Origin: Leptobacterium_A meishanense
GTDB taxonomy: Bacteria; Bacteroidota; Bacteroidia; Flavobacteriales; Flavobacteriaceae
Direction: 5' to 3'
DNA: 64,000 bases
NCBI RefSeq assembly: GCF_037645805.1
Contig: NZ_JBBEXE010000003.1
Span: 161,760 to 225,759, forward strand
Part shown: positions 17,923 through 26,717 of the stretch, piece after piece
Layout: each line of letters opens with the position of its first letter
Position numbering within the stretch: position 1 is the stretch's first letter
Position numbers and translations under genes: made by a program
The notes under the pieces: generated by a model
Databases searched by the model: none
Seen by the model: the letters and a program-made list of their open reading frames with translations, nothing else
What the model was told of the DNA's origin: nothing

Positions 17923-17929
17923 CAGGATA

Positions 17930-18973
17930 ATGACGGAAGCCAAAAAAGACATACGTGCACTTGCTAAAGAGGAACTCAGAACGTTTTTTGTTCAAAATGA
18001 AGACAAAGCTTTTCGAGGAGATCAAGTGTATGAATGGTTGTGGAACAAAGGAGCGCATTCCTTTGAAGAAATGACCAATTTGTCTTTAAAAACACGTGAG
18101 ATCCTTTCAGCACATTTTGTAATCAACCACATTCATGTAGACAAGCTCCAACGGAGCAGCGATGGCACAATCAAAAATGCAGTCCGGTTACATGACGGTT
18201 TGATAGTTGAATCCGTGTTGATTCCCACAGACACCCGAACAACAGCGTGTGTCTCCAGTCAAGTAGGATGTAGTCTAGACTGCAAATTTTGCGCAACAGC
18301 CCGCTTAAAACGAATGCGAAACCTTACCCCCGATGAAATATACGATCAAGTAATGGCCATTCACCGCCAAAGCCAATTATATTATAATAGGCCGCTTTCC
18401 AACATTGTATTTATGGGAATGGGTGAGCCGCTTATGAATTACAATAATGTTATAAAAGCCATTGCTAAAATTACCGGTAAAGAAGGATTGGGGATGTCAC
18501 CCAGGCGCATTACAGTATCCACATCTGGAGTCCCTAAAATGATTAAAAAAATGGCAGATGAAAGTGTAAAGTTTAAACTTGCCGTTTCATTGCATTCCGC
18601 TATAGAAGAGGTTCGAACATCTATTATGCCATTTAATGAGCATTTCTCATTAAGAGAACTTCGGGAAGCATTGGAATACTGGTACCGTAAAACTAAAAGC
18701 AAGATTACTTATGAATATATTGTTTGGAAAGGCATCAATGATAGGCAAGAAGACATAGAGGCTCTCATTACCTTTTGCAAATTTGCCCCTGCCAAAGTAA
18801 ACCTTATAGAATATAACCCTATAGATGATGGGATGTTTCAGCAAGCAGAAGAAAGTATAATTAATCAATACATAACACAATTAGAACAACACAATATCAC
18901 CGTTACTGTTCGTCGTTCCCGTGGAAAAGACATAGATGCGGCATGCGGACAGCTTGCCAATAAGCATAATTAA
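17930..18973 (+). CDS. rlmN: Dual-specificity 23S rRNA / tRNA adenine-C2 methyltransferase
   Basis: Radical SAM enzyme that methylates A2503 of 23S rRNA and A37 of some tRNAs. The cluster motif is 'CSLDCKFCATA' near residue 118, preceded by 'SSQVGCS'. 'GMGEPLMNYNNV' follows, and the C-terminal catalytic cysteine is in 'IDAACGQLA'. All required cysteines are visible in the 347 residues. The promoter element ends only 7 nt upstream of the start. Confidence 0.95.
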   Translation: MTEAKKDIRALAKEELRTFFVQNEDKAFRGDQVYEWLWNKGAHSFEEMTNLSLKTREILSAHFVINHIHVDKLQRSSDGTIKNAVRLHDGLIVESVLIPTDTRTTACVSSQVGCSLDCKFCATARLKRMRNLTPDEIYDQVMAIHRQSQLYYNRPLSNIVFMGMGEPLMNYNNVIKAIAKITGKEGLGMSPRRITVSTSGVPKMIKKMADESVKFKLAVSLHSAIEEVRTSIMPFNEHFSLRELREALEYWYRKTKSKITYEYIVWKGINDRQEDIEALITFCKFAPAKVNLIEYNPIDDGMFQQAEESIINQYITQLEQHNITVTVRRSRGKDIDAACGQLANKHN

Positions 18974-18992
18974 TATTATTTAATTGAAACCG

Positions 18993-19000
18993 TATCTTTG
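18993..19000 (+). promoter_or_regulatory. Polyprenyl synthase gene -7 promoter element
   Basis: TATCTTTG matches TAnnTTTG and lies 8 nt before ATG 19009, again implying a transcript with a minimal leader. Confidence 0.55.
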
Positions 19001-19008
19001 AATCCTAT

Positions 19009-19986
19009 ATGAAGCTTGTAGAACAAATAAAAGCACCTATACATGAAGAAATGGAACTTTTTGAGAAAAAGTTCTACGAATCCATGTCTTCTAAAGTAGC
19101 GCTCCTCAATCGTATTACCTACTACATCGTTAACAGAAAGGGAAAACAAATGCGCCCCATGTTTGTGTTTTTAGTTGCAAAAATGGTGTCAGGAGGAAAA
19201 GTAAATGAACGTACATACAGAGGAGCTTCGGTCATTGAGTTAATTCACACAGCGACCTTGGTACATGACGATGTAGTGGATGATAGTAACCGTCGCAGGG
19301 GGTTCTTTTCCATTAATGCCTTGTGGAAAAACAAAATTGCCGTTTTAGTTGGTGATTACCTCTTATCAAAAGGCTTACTGCTCTCTATTGATAATAATGA
19401 CTTTGACTTATTAAAAATTATCTCGGTGGCAGTTCGTGAAATGAGTGAAGGGGAATTGCTTCAAATAGAAAAAGCCCGAAGGTTGGATATCACAGAAGCG
19501 GTTTACTATGAAATTATCCGTCAAAAAACAGCGACACTTATAGCAGCTTGTTGCAGTTTGGGGGCTTGTTCCGTAAAACCGGGTTCGCCTGAAGTAGAAA
19601 AGATGCGCAAGTTTGGCGAACTTATAGGAATGGCCTTTCAAATAAAAGATGATATGTTTGATTACACCGATGGACCTATAGGAAAACCCACAGGAATTGA
19701 TATCAAAGAACAGAAAATGACACTTCCGCTTATATATACACTCAATAATTGTGACAAAAAAGAAAAAAGCTGGCTCATTAACTCCATAAAAAACCATAAC
19801 AAGGATAAAAAACGGGTTAAAAAAGTGATCAAATTTGTTAAAGACAGTGGAGGGTTGGATTACGCTGAAAAAAAGATGGCCACATTTCAAGAAGAAGCCC
19901 TCCGTTTACTTGCTGAATACCCCGATTCCGAACATAAAATAGCGTTGCGAACAATGGTCAACTACGTTATTGAGCGGAAAAAGTAA
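19009..19986 (+). CDS. Trans-polyprenyl diphosphate synthase
   Basis: Elongates isoprenoid diphosphates, most likely for the menaquinone side chain. The 325 residues contain both aspartate-rich motifs: the first in 'HDDVVDDSNRRRG' near residue 83 and the second in 'QIKDDMFDYTDG' near residue 210, with 'GKPTGIDIKEQKMTLPLIY' after it. The chain length made cannot be read reliably from the sequence. It is the IspB-like family found in Bacteroidetes. Confidence 0.9.
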   Translation: MKLVEQIKAPIHEEMELFEKKFYESMSSKVALLNRITYYIVNRKGKQMRPMFVFLVAKMVSGGKVNERTYRGASVIELIHTATLVHDDVVDDSNRRRGFFSINALWKNKIAVLVGDYLLSKGLLLSIDNNDFDLLKIISVAVREMSEGELLQIEKARRLDITEAVYYEIIRQKTATLIAACCSLGACSVKPGSPEVEKMRKFGELIGMAFQIKDDMFDYTDGPIGKPTGIDIKEQKMTLPLIYTLNNCDKKEKSWLINSIKNHNKDKKRVKKVIKFVKDSGGLDYAEKKMATFQEEALRLLAEYPDSEHKIALRTMVNYVIERKK

Positions 19987-20052
19987 ACAGTATAAATACA
20001 AGGGATTAAAAGCTAAATTTCATTATTTTTACTTCATTACAAAACAAAATAA

Positions 20053-22029
20053 TTGATTACAAAAGCTACCATAGACAAAGTATTTGATGCGGCCCGTGTG
20101 GAGGAAGTAATAGGGGACTTTGTGCAGCTAAAAAAAACGGGGGCAAACTATAAAGGGTTGAGCCCTTTCACTGATGAACGCACCCCCAGTTTTGTAGTTT
20201 CGCCGGTAAAACAAATATGGAAAGACTTTAGTAGTGGAAAAGGAGGGAATGTGGTGGCATTTTTGATGGAACATGAACATTTCACTTATCCGGAAGCCAT
20301 AAAGCACCTCGCTAAAAAATACAATATTGAAATAGAAGAAACCGAACAGACCAATGAAGAAAAAGAAAAAGCCAATGAGCGGGAAAGTATGTACTTGGTT
20401 TCTGAATATGCCCAAAAATATTTTGAAGAGACCCTATGGAACACAGAGCAAGGAAAAGCAATAGGCTTAACCTATTTTAAAGAAAGAGAGTTTACGGATC
20501 AAACTATTAAAAAATTTGGGTTAGGGTATTCCTTAGATGAATGGGAAGCCTTTACTAAAGAAGCCCTTTCAAAAGGGTATAACCTTGAATTTTTAGAAAG
20601 AACAGGGCTTACCATTGTAAAAGAAGGCATAGGGCCTGATACTCAAAACAAACAATTTGACCGCTTTAAGGGACGTGTCATATTCCCTATCCATTCCATG
20701 AGTGGACGTGTATTGGGATTTGGTGGCCGTATTTTGAAAAATGACAAAAAAGCCGCTAAATACCTGAACTCCCCTGAAAGTGAGATTTATCATAAAAGTA
20801 AAATACTTTATGGTATTTACCATGCCAAGCAAGCCATTGCCAAAGAAGATAACTGTTATTTGGTAGAAGGCTATACTGATGTTATCCAATTTCATCAAAC
20901 AGGGATTCAAAATGTAGTTGCTTCAAGTGGAACGGCACTGACCCCCGAACAGATACGTTTGATAAACCGTCTTACAAAAAACATTACGGTGTTGTTTGAT
21001 GGGGATGCGGCAGGACTACGCGCTTCTCTACGCGGTATCGACTTGATTTTAGAACAGGGAATGAACGTGAAAGTATGTACGTTTCCGGAAGGAGATGACC
21101 CGGATAGTTTTGCACGGAAGAACACTTATGAAGACTTGGTGCTGTACCTTGATGAAAAATCAAAAGATTTTATTCAATTCAAAGCATCGCTGTTGGTAGA
21201 GGAGTCCCAAAATGACCCGGTAAAAAAAGCAGGGACGATTCGGGATATTGTGATGAGTATTTCCAAAATACCAGATAGGATCCAACGAGAAGTTTACCTG
21301 CAAGAGTGTGCTAAAATAATGGACATTTCGGAAGAAGTACTGTTTAACACACTTGCCCAAATTAACCGCAGTGAAATAACAGAAGCAAACAAACGCTATA
21401 AGCAGCAGCGAAAAGCTTTTGAGGTAGTAAGGAACGAAGCTCAAATAGAAAAGGTAGATGTCCAAAATGAATTGGAGCGAAAGATTATTCAGATTTTGCT
21501 GCTTTATGGCAATAAAGAAGAAGATTTTGATGATTTCATTTTAAAAGAGAATGAAAAAGGAGAGTTGACCCTGGAGCCGGAACAACATCGGATGAAAGTA
21601 TTTGAAAAAATATATTTGGAATTACAACAAGATGAAGTAGAACTTACAAACCCTGTATTCAAACAAATATACTATGGCTTAATTTCAAAACTTCATGAAG
21701 ACGAAAAATTTGTTATAGAAGATTATATTAAGGAAGTACAGGCAGAAATAGCCTCAGAAATAGCTTCTATTCAAATGGATGAAGAAAAGTACATGCTCCA
21801 TAATTGGGAACGAAAAAACATATATGTGAAAGATAAAAACTATACGGTTCCACAATTAGTTAACGAAACTATTCTAAATCTTCGTTGTTTTCTTATAGAT
21901 AGACGGGTAGCAGCATTGGGAGAAAAGACCATTGAAAAAAAAGATGGTAATCACGATGTCTTGGAAGAAATCGTGAATTACCATCAATTAAAAAAGTTGT
22001 TATCTAAAAAACTAAATAGGGTTTTGTAG
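20053..22029 (+). CDS. dnaG: DNA primase with a non-canonical zinc-binding domain
   Basis: Makes RNA primers for replication. The 658 residues show the N-terminal CHC2-type domain, the Toprim core ('VEGYTDVIQFHQTG', 'LFDGDAAGLRAS', 'PEGDDPDSFAR') and a helicase-interaction C-terminus. The zinc ligands are replaced: the positions normally Cys, His, Cys, Cys carry Ser37, Thr40, Asp58 and Ser61, in 'GLSPFTDERTPSF' and 'WKDFSSGKGG'. The surrounding domain is otherwise intact. Translation starts at TTG 20053. It is convergent with the next gene with 1 nt between them. Confidence 0.93.
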   Translation: MITKATIDKVFDAARVEEVIGDFVQLKKTGANYKGLSPFTDERTPSFVVSPVKQIWKDFSSGKGGNVVAFLMEHEHFTYPEAIKHLAKKYNIEIEETEQTNEEKEKANERESMYLVSEYAQKYFEETLWNTEQGKAIGLTYFKEREFTDQTIKKFGLGYSLDEWEAFTKEALSKGYNLEFLERTGLTIVKEGIGPDTQNKQFDRFKGRVIFPIHSMSGRVLGFGGRILKNDKKAAKYLNSPESEIYHKSKILYGIYHAKQAIAKEDNCYLVEGYTDVIQFHQTGIQNVVASSGTALTPEQIRLINRLTKNITVLFDGDAAGLRASLRGIDLILEQGMNVKVCTFPEGDDPDSFARKNTYEDLVLYLDEKSKDFIQFKASLLVEESQNDPVKKAGTIRDIVMSISKIPDRIQREVYLQECAKIMDISEEVLFNTLAQINRSEITEANKRYKQQRKAFEVVRNEAQIEKVDVQNELERKIIQILLLYGNKEEDFDDFILKENEKGELTLEPEQHRMKVFEKIYLELQQDEVELTNPVFKQIYYGLISKLHEDEKFVIEDYIKEVQAEIASEIASIQMDEEKYMLHNWERKNIYVKDKNYTVPQLVNETILNLRCFLIDRRVAALGEKTIEKKDGNHDVLEEIVNYHQLKKLLSKKLNRVL

Positions 22030-22030
22030 A

Positions 22031-22663
22031 CTACTGCAACAATTCTAAGGCTTTGGCTTGCTGTAATAAGTCAACTAAATTGTCAACATTAAGCTTGCGC
22101 ATTAATCGAGCTTTGTAAGTACTTACTGTTTTTTCGTTGAGATCTAATTCCTCTGCAACATGTTTGTTGCGTTTTCCTGCTGCCAAAAGCTTTAACACCT
22201 CAATTTCACGGGTCGATAGTTTCCTAAAGAACCTTCGAGGTTTGTTAGTTGTTTCGTCAACAGCAAGTCGTTGGGCCAATTCATTAGTAATGAATACTCC
22301 ACCTCCTACAATCTTTTTGATTGCGTCGGCAATAAGAGCGGTATCGGCAGTTTTTGCCAAATAACCTGAAGCACCGGCACGCAATGTACTGATAGCATAT
22401 ACGTCCTCTGGCTGACCGCTGTACATTAATACTTTAACTTCAGGATACTCTTTTTTGATTTTTCGAAGTGCGGTTACCCCGTTAACTTCTGGAATATCCA
22501 TTTCAAGTAGAATTATATCCGGCTTTTTCTTAGCGAGAAAGCTGAATAGTTCTGACGTAGTACTTACAGTTCCCGAGATCTGAACTTCCTTAGAGTTGTT
22601 CAATACAGCAGCAACTCCTGCTTGTACAATAGGATGGCTATCAGCCACAAGAACTTTAATCAT
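22031..22663 (-). CDS. NarL/LuxR-type response regulator with an altered receiver site
   Basis: The 210 residues comprise a receiver domain (about 1-120) and a LuxR-type HTH (about 145-205, 'LSTREIEVLKLLAAGKRNKHVAEEL'-like). The phospho-acceptor position reads 'LLEMDIPEVNG', so Glu54 replaces the usual Asp. The acidic pocket is reduced: 'VADSHP' has one acid where most family members have DD. The conserved lysine ('YLAKTA') is kept. Glu can mimic phosphorylation, so the protein may be constitutively active or controlled otherwise. No histidine kinase gene is adjacent. Confidence 0.88.
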   Translation of the reverse strand: MIKVLVADSHPIVQAGVAAVLNNSKEVQISGTVSTTSELFSFLAKKKPDIILLEMDIPEVNGVTALRKIKKEYPEVKVLMYSGQPEDVYAISTLRAGASGYLAKTADTALIADAIKKIVGGGVFITNELAQRLAVDETTNKPRRFFRKLSTREIEVLKLLAAGKRNKHVAEELDLNEKTVSTYKARLMRKLNVDNLVDLLQQAKALELLQ

Positions 22664-22819
22664 AATTAAAATGGTTTTTTGTTAATCTATACTGAATTTT
22701 AACAAAGCTCAGAGCCAGAAGAACCCTGTTAAAATAATTCTATATTACATAGAATCAAAGGTAAAAGTAGTTAAAAAATCTACTTACAACAAAAAGTTAA
22801 CATATTTTCGCTCTATTGC

Positions 22820-23611
22820 CTATTTTTTTAGATCAACGGGAACTTTACATACAGGGATAGGTAGCATTTTATGCTTATTAATTGTATTTAATTTCAGATA
22901 GATATTCATTACTTCTCTTTCCCTTCCTGAAAAATCAGTTACTTTTTTACCTTTATCCACCATACTCATGGCCCATTCCAATTCAGGGTATGTAGCACCT
23001 ATTTGGTCTTCATCAGTCCTATTGTCCCCCCAAAGGCCATCTGTGGGAGGTGCTTCTAAAATAGCATTGTTAATGCCTAAATAGGCCCCTATTTCATAGA
23101 CCTCTGTTTTTAACAGGTCGGCAATAGGGCTTAGGTCCACACCGCCATCACCATATTTTGTATAAAAACCAACCCCAAAATCTTCCACCTTATTTCCCGT
23201 TCCGGCAACTAAATACCCTTTTAATGCTGCGAAATAATATAAAGTGGTCATCCGTAACCGTGCACGTGTATTGGCTAGGGACATAAACCGCTCTTCTTCA
23301 TTTTCAACCTTAGGGAAAGAGGCCACTAAACTATCAAAAACCGGTGTCAGGTCTGTTTGCTCAGAAGCCACGTTTGCATAGTGGCTTTTTAACCACTTTA
23401 TATGCTCTGATGCCCGGGTTATTTGTTCTTTGGCCTGATGTATCGGCATTTCCATACACAATACAGGTAAACCGGTGCGCGCACATAATGTGGAGGTAAC
23501 CGCAGAATCAATCCCCCCAGATATTCCGACTACAAAACCTTTTGTGCCAGCATTTTCACTATATGCTTTCAGCCATTTTACAATATGATCAACTACGCTT
23601 TTAGTATCCAT
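22820..23611 (-). CDS. nadE: NH3-dependent NAD+ synthetase
   Basis: Last step of NAD+ synthesis, amidating nicotinate adenine dinucleotide. The 263 residues contain the ATP pyrophosphatase loop SGGIDS (31-36), 'GTGNKVEDFGVGFYTKYGDGGVD'-type substrate segments, and 'PPTDGLWGDNRTDEDQIG'. There is no glutaminase domain, so free ammonia is the nitrogen source. It is divergent from gldB, an association seen in gliding flavobacteria. Confidence 0.94.
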   Translation of the reverse strand: MDTKSVVDHIVKWLKAYSENAGTKGFVVGISGGIDSAVTSTLCARTGLPVLCMEMPIHQAKEQITRASEHIKWLKSHYANVASEQTDLTPVFDSLVASFPKVENEEERFMSLANTRARLRMTTLYYFAALKGYLVAGTGNKVEDFGVGFYTKYGDGGVDLSPIADLLKTEVYEIGAYLGINNAILEAPPTDGLWGDNRTDEDQIGATYPELEWAMSMVDKGKKVTDFSGREREVMNIYLKLNTINKHKMLPIPVCKVPVDLKK

Positions 23612-23725
23612 TTTATCAAGGTTGTTTTTTATAAGCTATTTTTGCCAAAAATAAGGCTTATCATATAATTATTGAAAATGATGGGCGTTTTTAGAAACAA
23701 GGCCAGATATTTTTAGAACAGAATT

Positions 23726-24685
23726 ATGAAGAATTTTACGTCAATACTATTTCTATTGTTGGTAATAGTAAGTTGCAACAATAAAAAAAAGATTGAAAAA
23801 GAAATAGCAAAAATACAGGTTGAAGTTATTGTTGACCGATTTGACCGTGCCTTTGCCAAAGCATCCCCGGATGACTTGCCCGGCTTGAAAAACAAATATC
23901 CGTACCTGTTTCCGGAGCAATTTCCCGATAGTGTATGGACAGGCCGTATGCAAGATTCATTACAGAAGGTGCTTTTTGAAGAAGTGAACAGTAAATTTTC
24001 AGATTTTGAAAAAGAAAAAGCGGCACTCGAAGCATTTTTTAAACATGTGAAATATTATTTTCCTGAAGAGGCAGTTCCGAAGGTAGTTACTGTTACTTCT
24101 GATGTGGATTATAATAATAGTGTAATCTATACCGATAGTCTTTTGTTGATTGCCTTAGATAATTATTTAGGTGAAGACCACCGGTTTTATGAAGGGATTC
24201 AGAAGTACTTGCGGAAAAATTTAAAAAAAGAGCAACTCATAGTGGGTGTAGCAGAAGCTTTTGCAGAGAAACAATTGCCTTATCTTACCGAACGTGATTT
24301 TTTATCACAGATAACCTATTACGGCAAGCAGCTATATATAAAAAGCATTTTGTTGCCCAAAAAATCCAATGCGGAAATTATGGGATATACCCCTGAAGAA
24401 TGGGATTGGGCCATGGCCAATGAACGTGAAATATGGCAGTATTTTGTTGAGCAAAGCCTGTTGTTTTCCACAGACAGAAAACTACAGCCCCGATTTATAA
24501 ACCCGGCTCCTTTTTCCAAGTTTTATCTGGAATTGGACAATGAATCCCCGGGGCAATTGGGAAGGTTTATCGGCTGGCAGATTGTAACAGCTTATATGGG
24601 CAATAATGATGTATCTTTACAAAAAATGATAACAACACCCGGGAGGGCCATCTTTGAAAATTCACAATACAAACCAAAAAAATAA
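23726..24685 (+). CDS. gldB: Gliding motility lipoprotein GldB
   Basis: Required for gliding and protein secretion in flavobacteria. The 319 residues start with a type II signal ending 'LVIVSC' (lipidated Cys17). The mature part matches GldB: an N-terminal 'VIVDRFDRAF', central 'ALDNYLGEDHRFYEGI', and a C-terminal 'GRFIGWQIVTAYMGNN' followed by 'PGRAIFENSQYKPKK'. It overlaps gldC by one base (TAATG), so the two are translationally linked. The protein probably sits on the inner-leaflet side of the envelope in the periplasm. Confidence 0.93.
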   Translation: MKNFTSILFLLLVIVSCNNKKKIEKEIAKIQVEVIVDRFDRAFAKASPDDLPGLKNKYPYLFPEQFPDSVWTGRMQDSLQKVLFEEVNSKFSDFEKEKAALEAFFKHVKYYFPEEAVPKVVTVTSDVDYNNSVIYTDSLLLIALDNYLGEDHRFYEGIQKYLRKNLKKEQLIVGVAEAFAEKQLPYLTERDFLSQITYYGKQLYIKSILLPKKSNAEIMGYTPEEWDWAMANEREIWQYFVEQSLLFSTDRKLQPRFINPAPFSKFYLELDNESPGQLGRFIGWQIVTAYMGNNDVSLQKMITTPGRAIFENSQYKPKK

Positions 24686-25020
24686 TGGCTGCCAAACACG
24701 TTTCAGATATAAAGCTTACAGTCGCACTCGATGAAAACAGGGTGCCGGAAAAATTGACATGGAGTGCACAAGACGGAGGGATAAATGAAGAAGAAGCTAA
24801 AGCCATGCTACTTTCTGTATGGGATGGAAGCAATAAAGAAACACTACGTATAGACCTGTGGACAAAGGACATGCCTGTTGATGAAATGAAACAATTTTTT
24901 CACCAGACATTGTTAACAATGAGCGATACCTTTTATAAAGCCACCCAAGATGAAAAAATGACCGCTACCATGAAGGATTTCTGTGAATACTTTGCCGAAA
25001 AGTTAGAATTGAATAAATAA
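24685..25020 (+). CDS. gldC: Gliding motility protein GldC
   Basis: Small cytoplasmic partner of GldB that improves gliding. The 111 residues show the GldC pattern 'KLTVALDENRVPEKLTWSA', 'EEAKAMLLSVWDG' and 'ETLRIDLWTKDMPVDEMKQF'. No signal peptide is present. It follows gldB with a one-base overlap and is the last conserved gene before the accessory patch. Confidence 0.94.
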   Translation: MAAKHVSDIKLTVALDENRVPEKLTWSAQDGGINEEEAKAMLLSVWDGSNKETLRIDLWTKDMPVDEMKQFFHQTLLTMSDTFYKATQDEKMTATMKDFCEYFAEKLELNK

Positions 25021-25130
25021 TTACCCAAATCATTTTGAAGGAGGATAACGTCCCGATAGCTATCGGGAGAGAGATCTTATTTTATCTTTTAAGAAATTTT
25101 TATTGGTTTTTCACCTTTGCATTACAAAGG
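25021..25130 (+). terminator. Palindrome and T-rich stretch after gldC
   Basis: An 18-bp perfect palindrome TCCCGATAGCTATCGGGA (25051-25068) is followed by a T-rich run, so it may end the gldBC transcript. The same 18-mer occurs at 28204-28221. Confidence 0.5.
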
Positions 25131-25386
25131 AATCGAAATGATAAAGAAAAAACTTTCATTTTAATTATTGTAAAACCATAATTAAAAAACGTATTCTGTG
25201 TAACAATATATTATTTATAAGTTATTGAAAATAAAGTAGTTGTTAATAATTCAAACAAATTATATTTAAGGTTCTATTTTTTATATATTAGCCTTCATAA
25301 AATAATAGTAACTATAAGATAATACGCTAATTATAAGTGGGTTTATAAATTATATTTCTGAAGTATAATAATAAAACCAACTTAAA

Positions 25387-25533
25387 ATGAAAAAAGTATT
25401 GTTAGTCGCATTTATCGTATTCGTAAGCTCGGTAACATTTACAGCATGTACCAATGACCAAGCTACAGAGAATAATTTATATGAACAAGGAACCGATACT
25501 GTTAAAGTCAGAAGACCAGGAGGAGGCGATTAA
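25387..25533 (+). CDS. Micro-lipoprotein, copy 1 (48 residues)
   Basis: Not matched to a known family. Residues 1-20 form a lipoprotein signal with 'VTFTAC' as lipobox (Cys21), leaving a mature peptide of only 28 residues that ends 'VRRPGGGD'. The gene sits about 100 nt downstream of a TATATTAG promoter-like octamer and is followed by a hairpin. Copy 2 has the same signal sequence with one change and differs mainly in the C-terminal half. The strong signal peptide and duplication suggest a genuine expressed peptide. Confidence 0.7.
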   Translation: MKKVLLVAFIVFVSSVTFTACTNDQATENNLYEQGTDTVKVRRPGGGD

Positions 25534-25558
25534 ATTTTTTTTTTGGACTTTTCACATC

Positions 25559-25585
25559 CTCCTGACTGTCATCAGGATCTTTTCG
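25559..25585 (+). terminator. Terminator after micro-lipoprotein copy 1
   Basis: CCTGA and TCAGG form a short stem around CTGTCA, followed by ATCTTTTC. It separates the two duplicated units. Confidence 0.5.
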
Positions 25586-25851
25586 AAATGATAAAGCATA
25601 CTTTAATTAAAGAAAAAACTTTCATAAAAGCTACTGTAAAACCATAATATATATGCGCTTTTTATTTCGTTGTTTTTATTTGTAAACTATTGTAAATATT
25701 ATAGTTGTAAATAATCCAAACAAATTAAATTTGAGGTTCAATTTTTTATATATTAGCCTTCGTAAAATAAGGATAACTATACGATAATACGCTAACCCTA
25801 AGTAGGTTTATCAATTATACTTGTGAAGTATAATAATAAAACCAACTTAAA

Positions 25852-25998
25852 ATGAAAAAAGTATTGTTAGTCGCATTTATCGTATTCGTAAGCTCGGTAA
25901 CATTTATAGCATGTACTAATGACCAAGCTACAGAAGATAATTTATATGAACAAGGAACCGATAAATATAAGATCCGGAGACCAGGCAACGGTGATTAA
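25852..25998 (+). CDS. Micro-lipoprotein, copy 2 (48 residues)
   Basis: Second copy of the duplicated gene. The signal sequence is identical to copy 1 except Thr19 to Ile before the lipobox cysteine (Cys21). The mature part keeps 'TNDQATE' and 'NLYEQGTD' but then diverges to 'KYKIRRPGNGD'. The conserved ends with a variable middle suggest that the charged C-terminus matters. A membrane-protein gene follows 22 nt after its stop, possibly in the same transcript. Confidence 0.7.
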   Translation: MKKVLLVAFIVFVSSVTFIACTNDQATEDNLYEQGTDKYKIRRPGNGD

Positions 25999-26020
25999 AT
26001 CTTTTTTTGGTACATTATTA

Positions 26021-26500
26021 ATGATCTTATCAGGGTTGATCTTGTATGCTGATAAGATCATTAACTATTTTAATGTCACTTTTAGTTATGTTCCTGATTA
26101 TTATTATGATTTAGATGCTTATATATGGTCAATTAGTCAAACAATTTCTCCAATACTGATTTTATTTAGTACCTTTTTTAAACCTAAGCGATGGAGTTAT
26201 CTTTCTCCTTTAGCTGCTTTTTCTGTTCAATTTATGTATATAATGCGAGATGAAAGTATAATTGAAAAAGATTACTTCTGGTATTATACAGCAGTTTTTA
26301 TAATTTTCTTTTATGTAATGATTTATTTTTTGCGGAAGGGGCTTCGCTTTTTCTCATTACAGATAAGAAACTTAAAGAAAATGGTTAAGGTTTTAGGAGA
26401 TTTTATCTTAGTGGAGGCACGAGATAAATATGTAGCCCCTGAAGATGTGAAAGAGTATGATGAAGATGCATATAAAACATTAAAAAAAGGTATTGAATAA
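26021..26500 (+). CDS. Integral membrane protein of unknown function
   Basis: The 159 residues contain at least three hydrophobic helices ('MILSGLILYADKI', 'ISPILILFSTFF', 'YYTAVFIIFFYVMIYFL') and end in a charged cytoplasmic tail ('DKYVAPEDVKEYDEDAYK'). A longer frame begins at 25919 but would overlap the micro-lipoprotein entirely in another frame; I therefore start at ATG 26021. Its 3' end overlaps the following small frame. I do not recognise the family. Confidence 0.6.
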   Translation: MILSGLILYADKIINYFNVTFSYVPDYYYDLDAYIWSISQTISPILILFSTFFKPKRWSYLSPLAAFSVQFMYIMRDESIIEKDYFWYYTAVFIIFFYVMIYFLRKGLRFFSLQIRNLKKMVKVLGDFILVEARDKYVAPEDVKEYDEDAYKTLKKGIE

Positions 26501-26705
26501 CGAGCAAGCGTACATATTAGAAAAATATGAAGGACTTCTCTCAGAAAAAGCACTAGAAAGGTTATTAAAAATAATGAGAGAACAACTTGAAGAAGAAAAT
26601 CAGATGCGTGAAATTAATATGGAGAAATTAGTTGCTCGCGCCGAAATATTAAAAAAGAAAAGTAAAAAACTTAACTTTTCAATGCATACCTACCTTCTAC
26701 AATAG
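26493..26705 (+). CDS. Small helical protein (70 residues), hypothetical
   Basis: Starts at TTG 26493 and overlaps the membrane-protein gene by 8 nt. The product is strongly charged and heptad-like ('LSEKALERLLKIMREQLEEENQM'-type), suggesting a coiled coil. No known motif is visible. The overlap suggests it is co-translated with the membrane protein and may be its partner. Confidence 0.5.
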   Translation: MNNEQAYILEKYEGLLSEKALERLLKIMREQLEEENQMREINMEKLVARAEILKKKSKKLNFSMHTYLLQ

Positions 26706-26717
26706 CAGAAATACAGG

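Larger units (their letters stand above)
25131..25998 (+). repeat. Tandem duplication of a micro-lipoprotein gene with its upstream region
   Basis: Unit 1 (25131-25533) and unit 2 (25581-25998) share a leader, a TATATTAG promoter-like octamer (25284-25291 and 25749-25756) and a 48-codon gene. Octamers and start codons are both offset by exactly 465 bp, so the leader length is kept. The left borders are offset by 450 bp, with a ~15-nt insertion in unit 2. Confidence 0.85.

Noticed and set aside
25919..26020. N-terminal extension of the membrane protein starting at 25919
   Set aside because: It overlaps the micro-lipoprotein in another frame, and the first 34 residues do not resemble a membrane protein.
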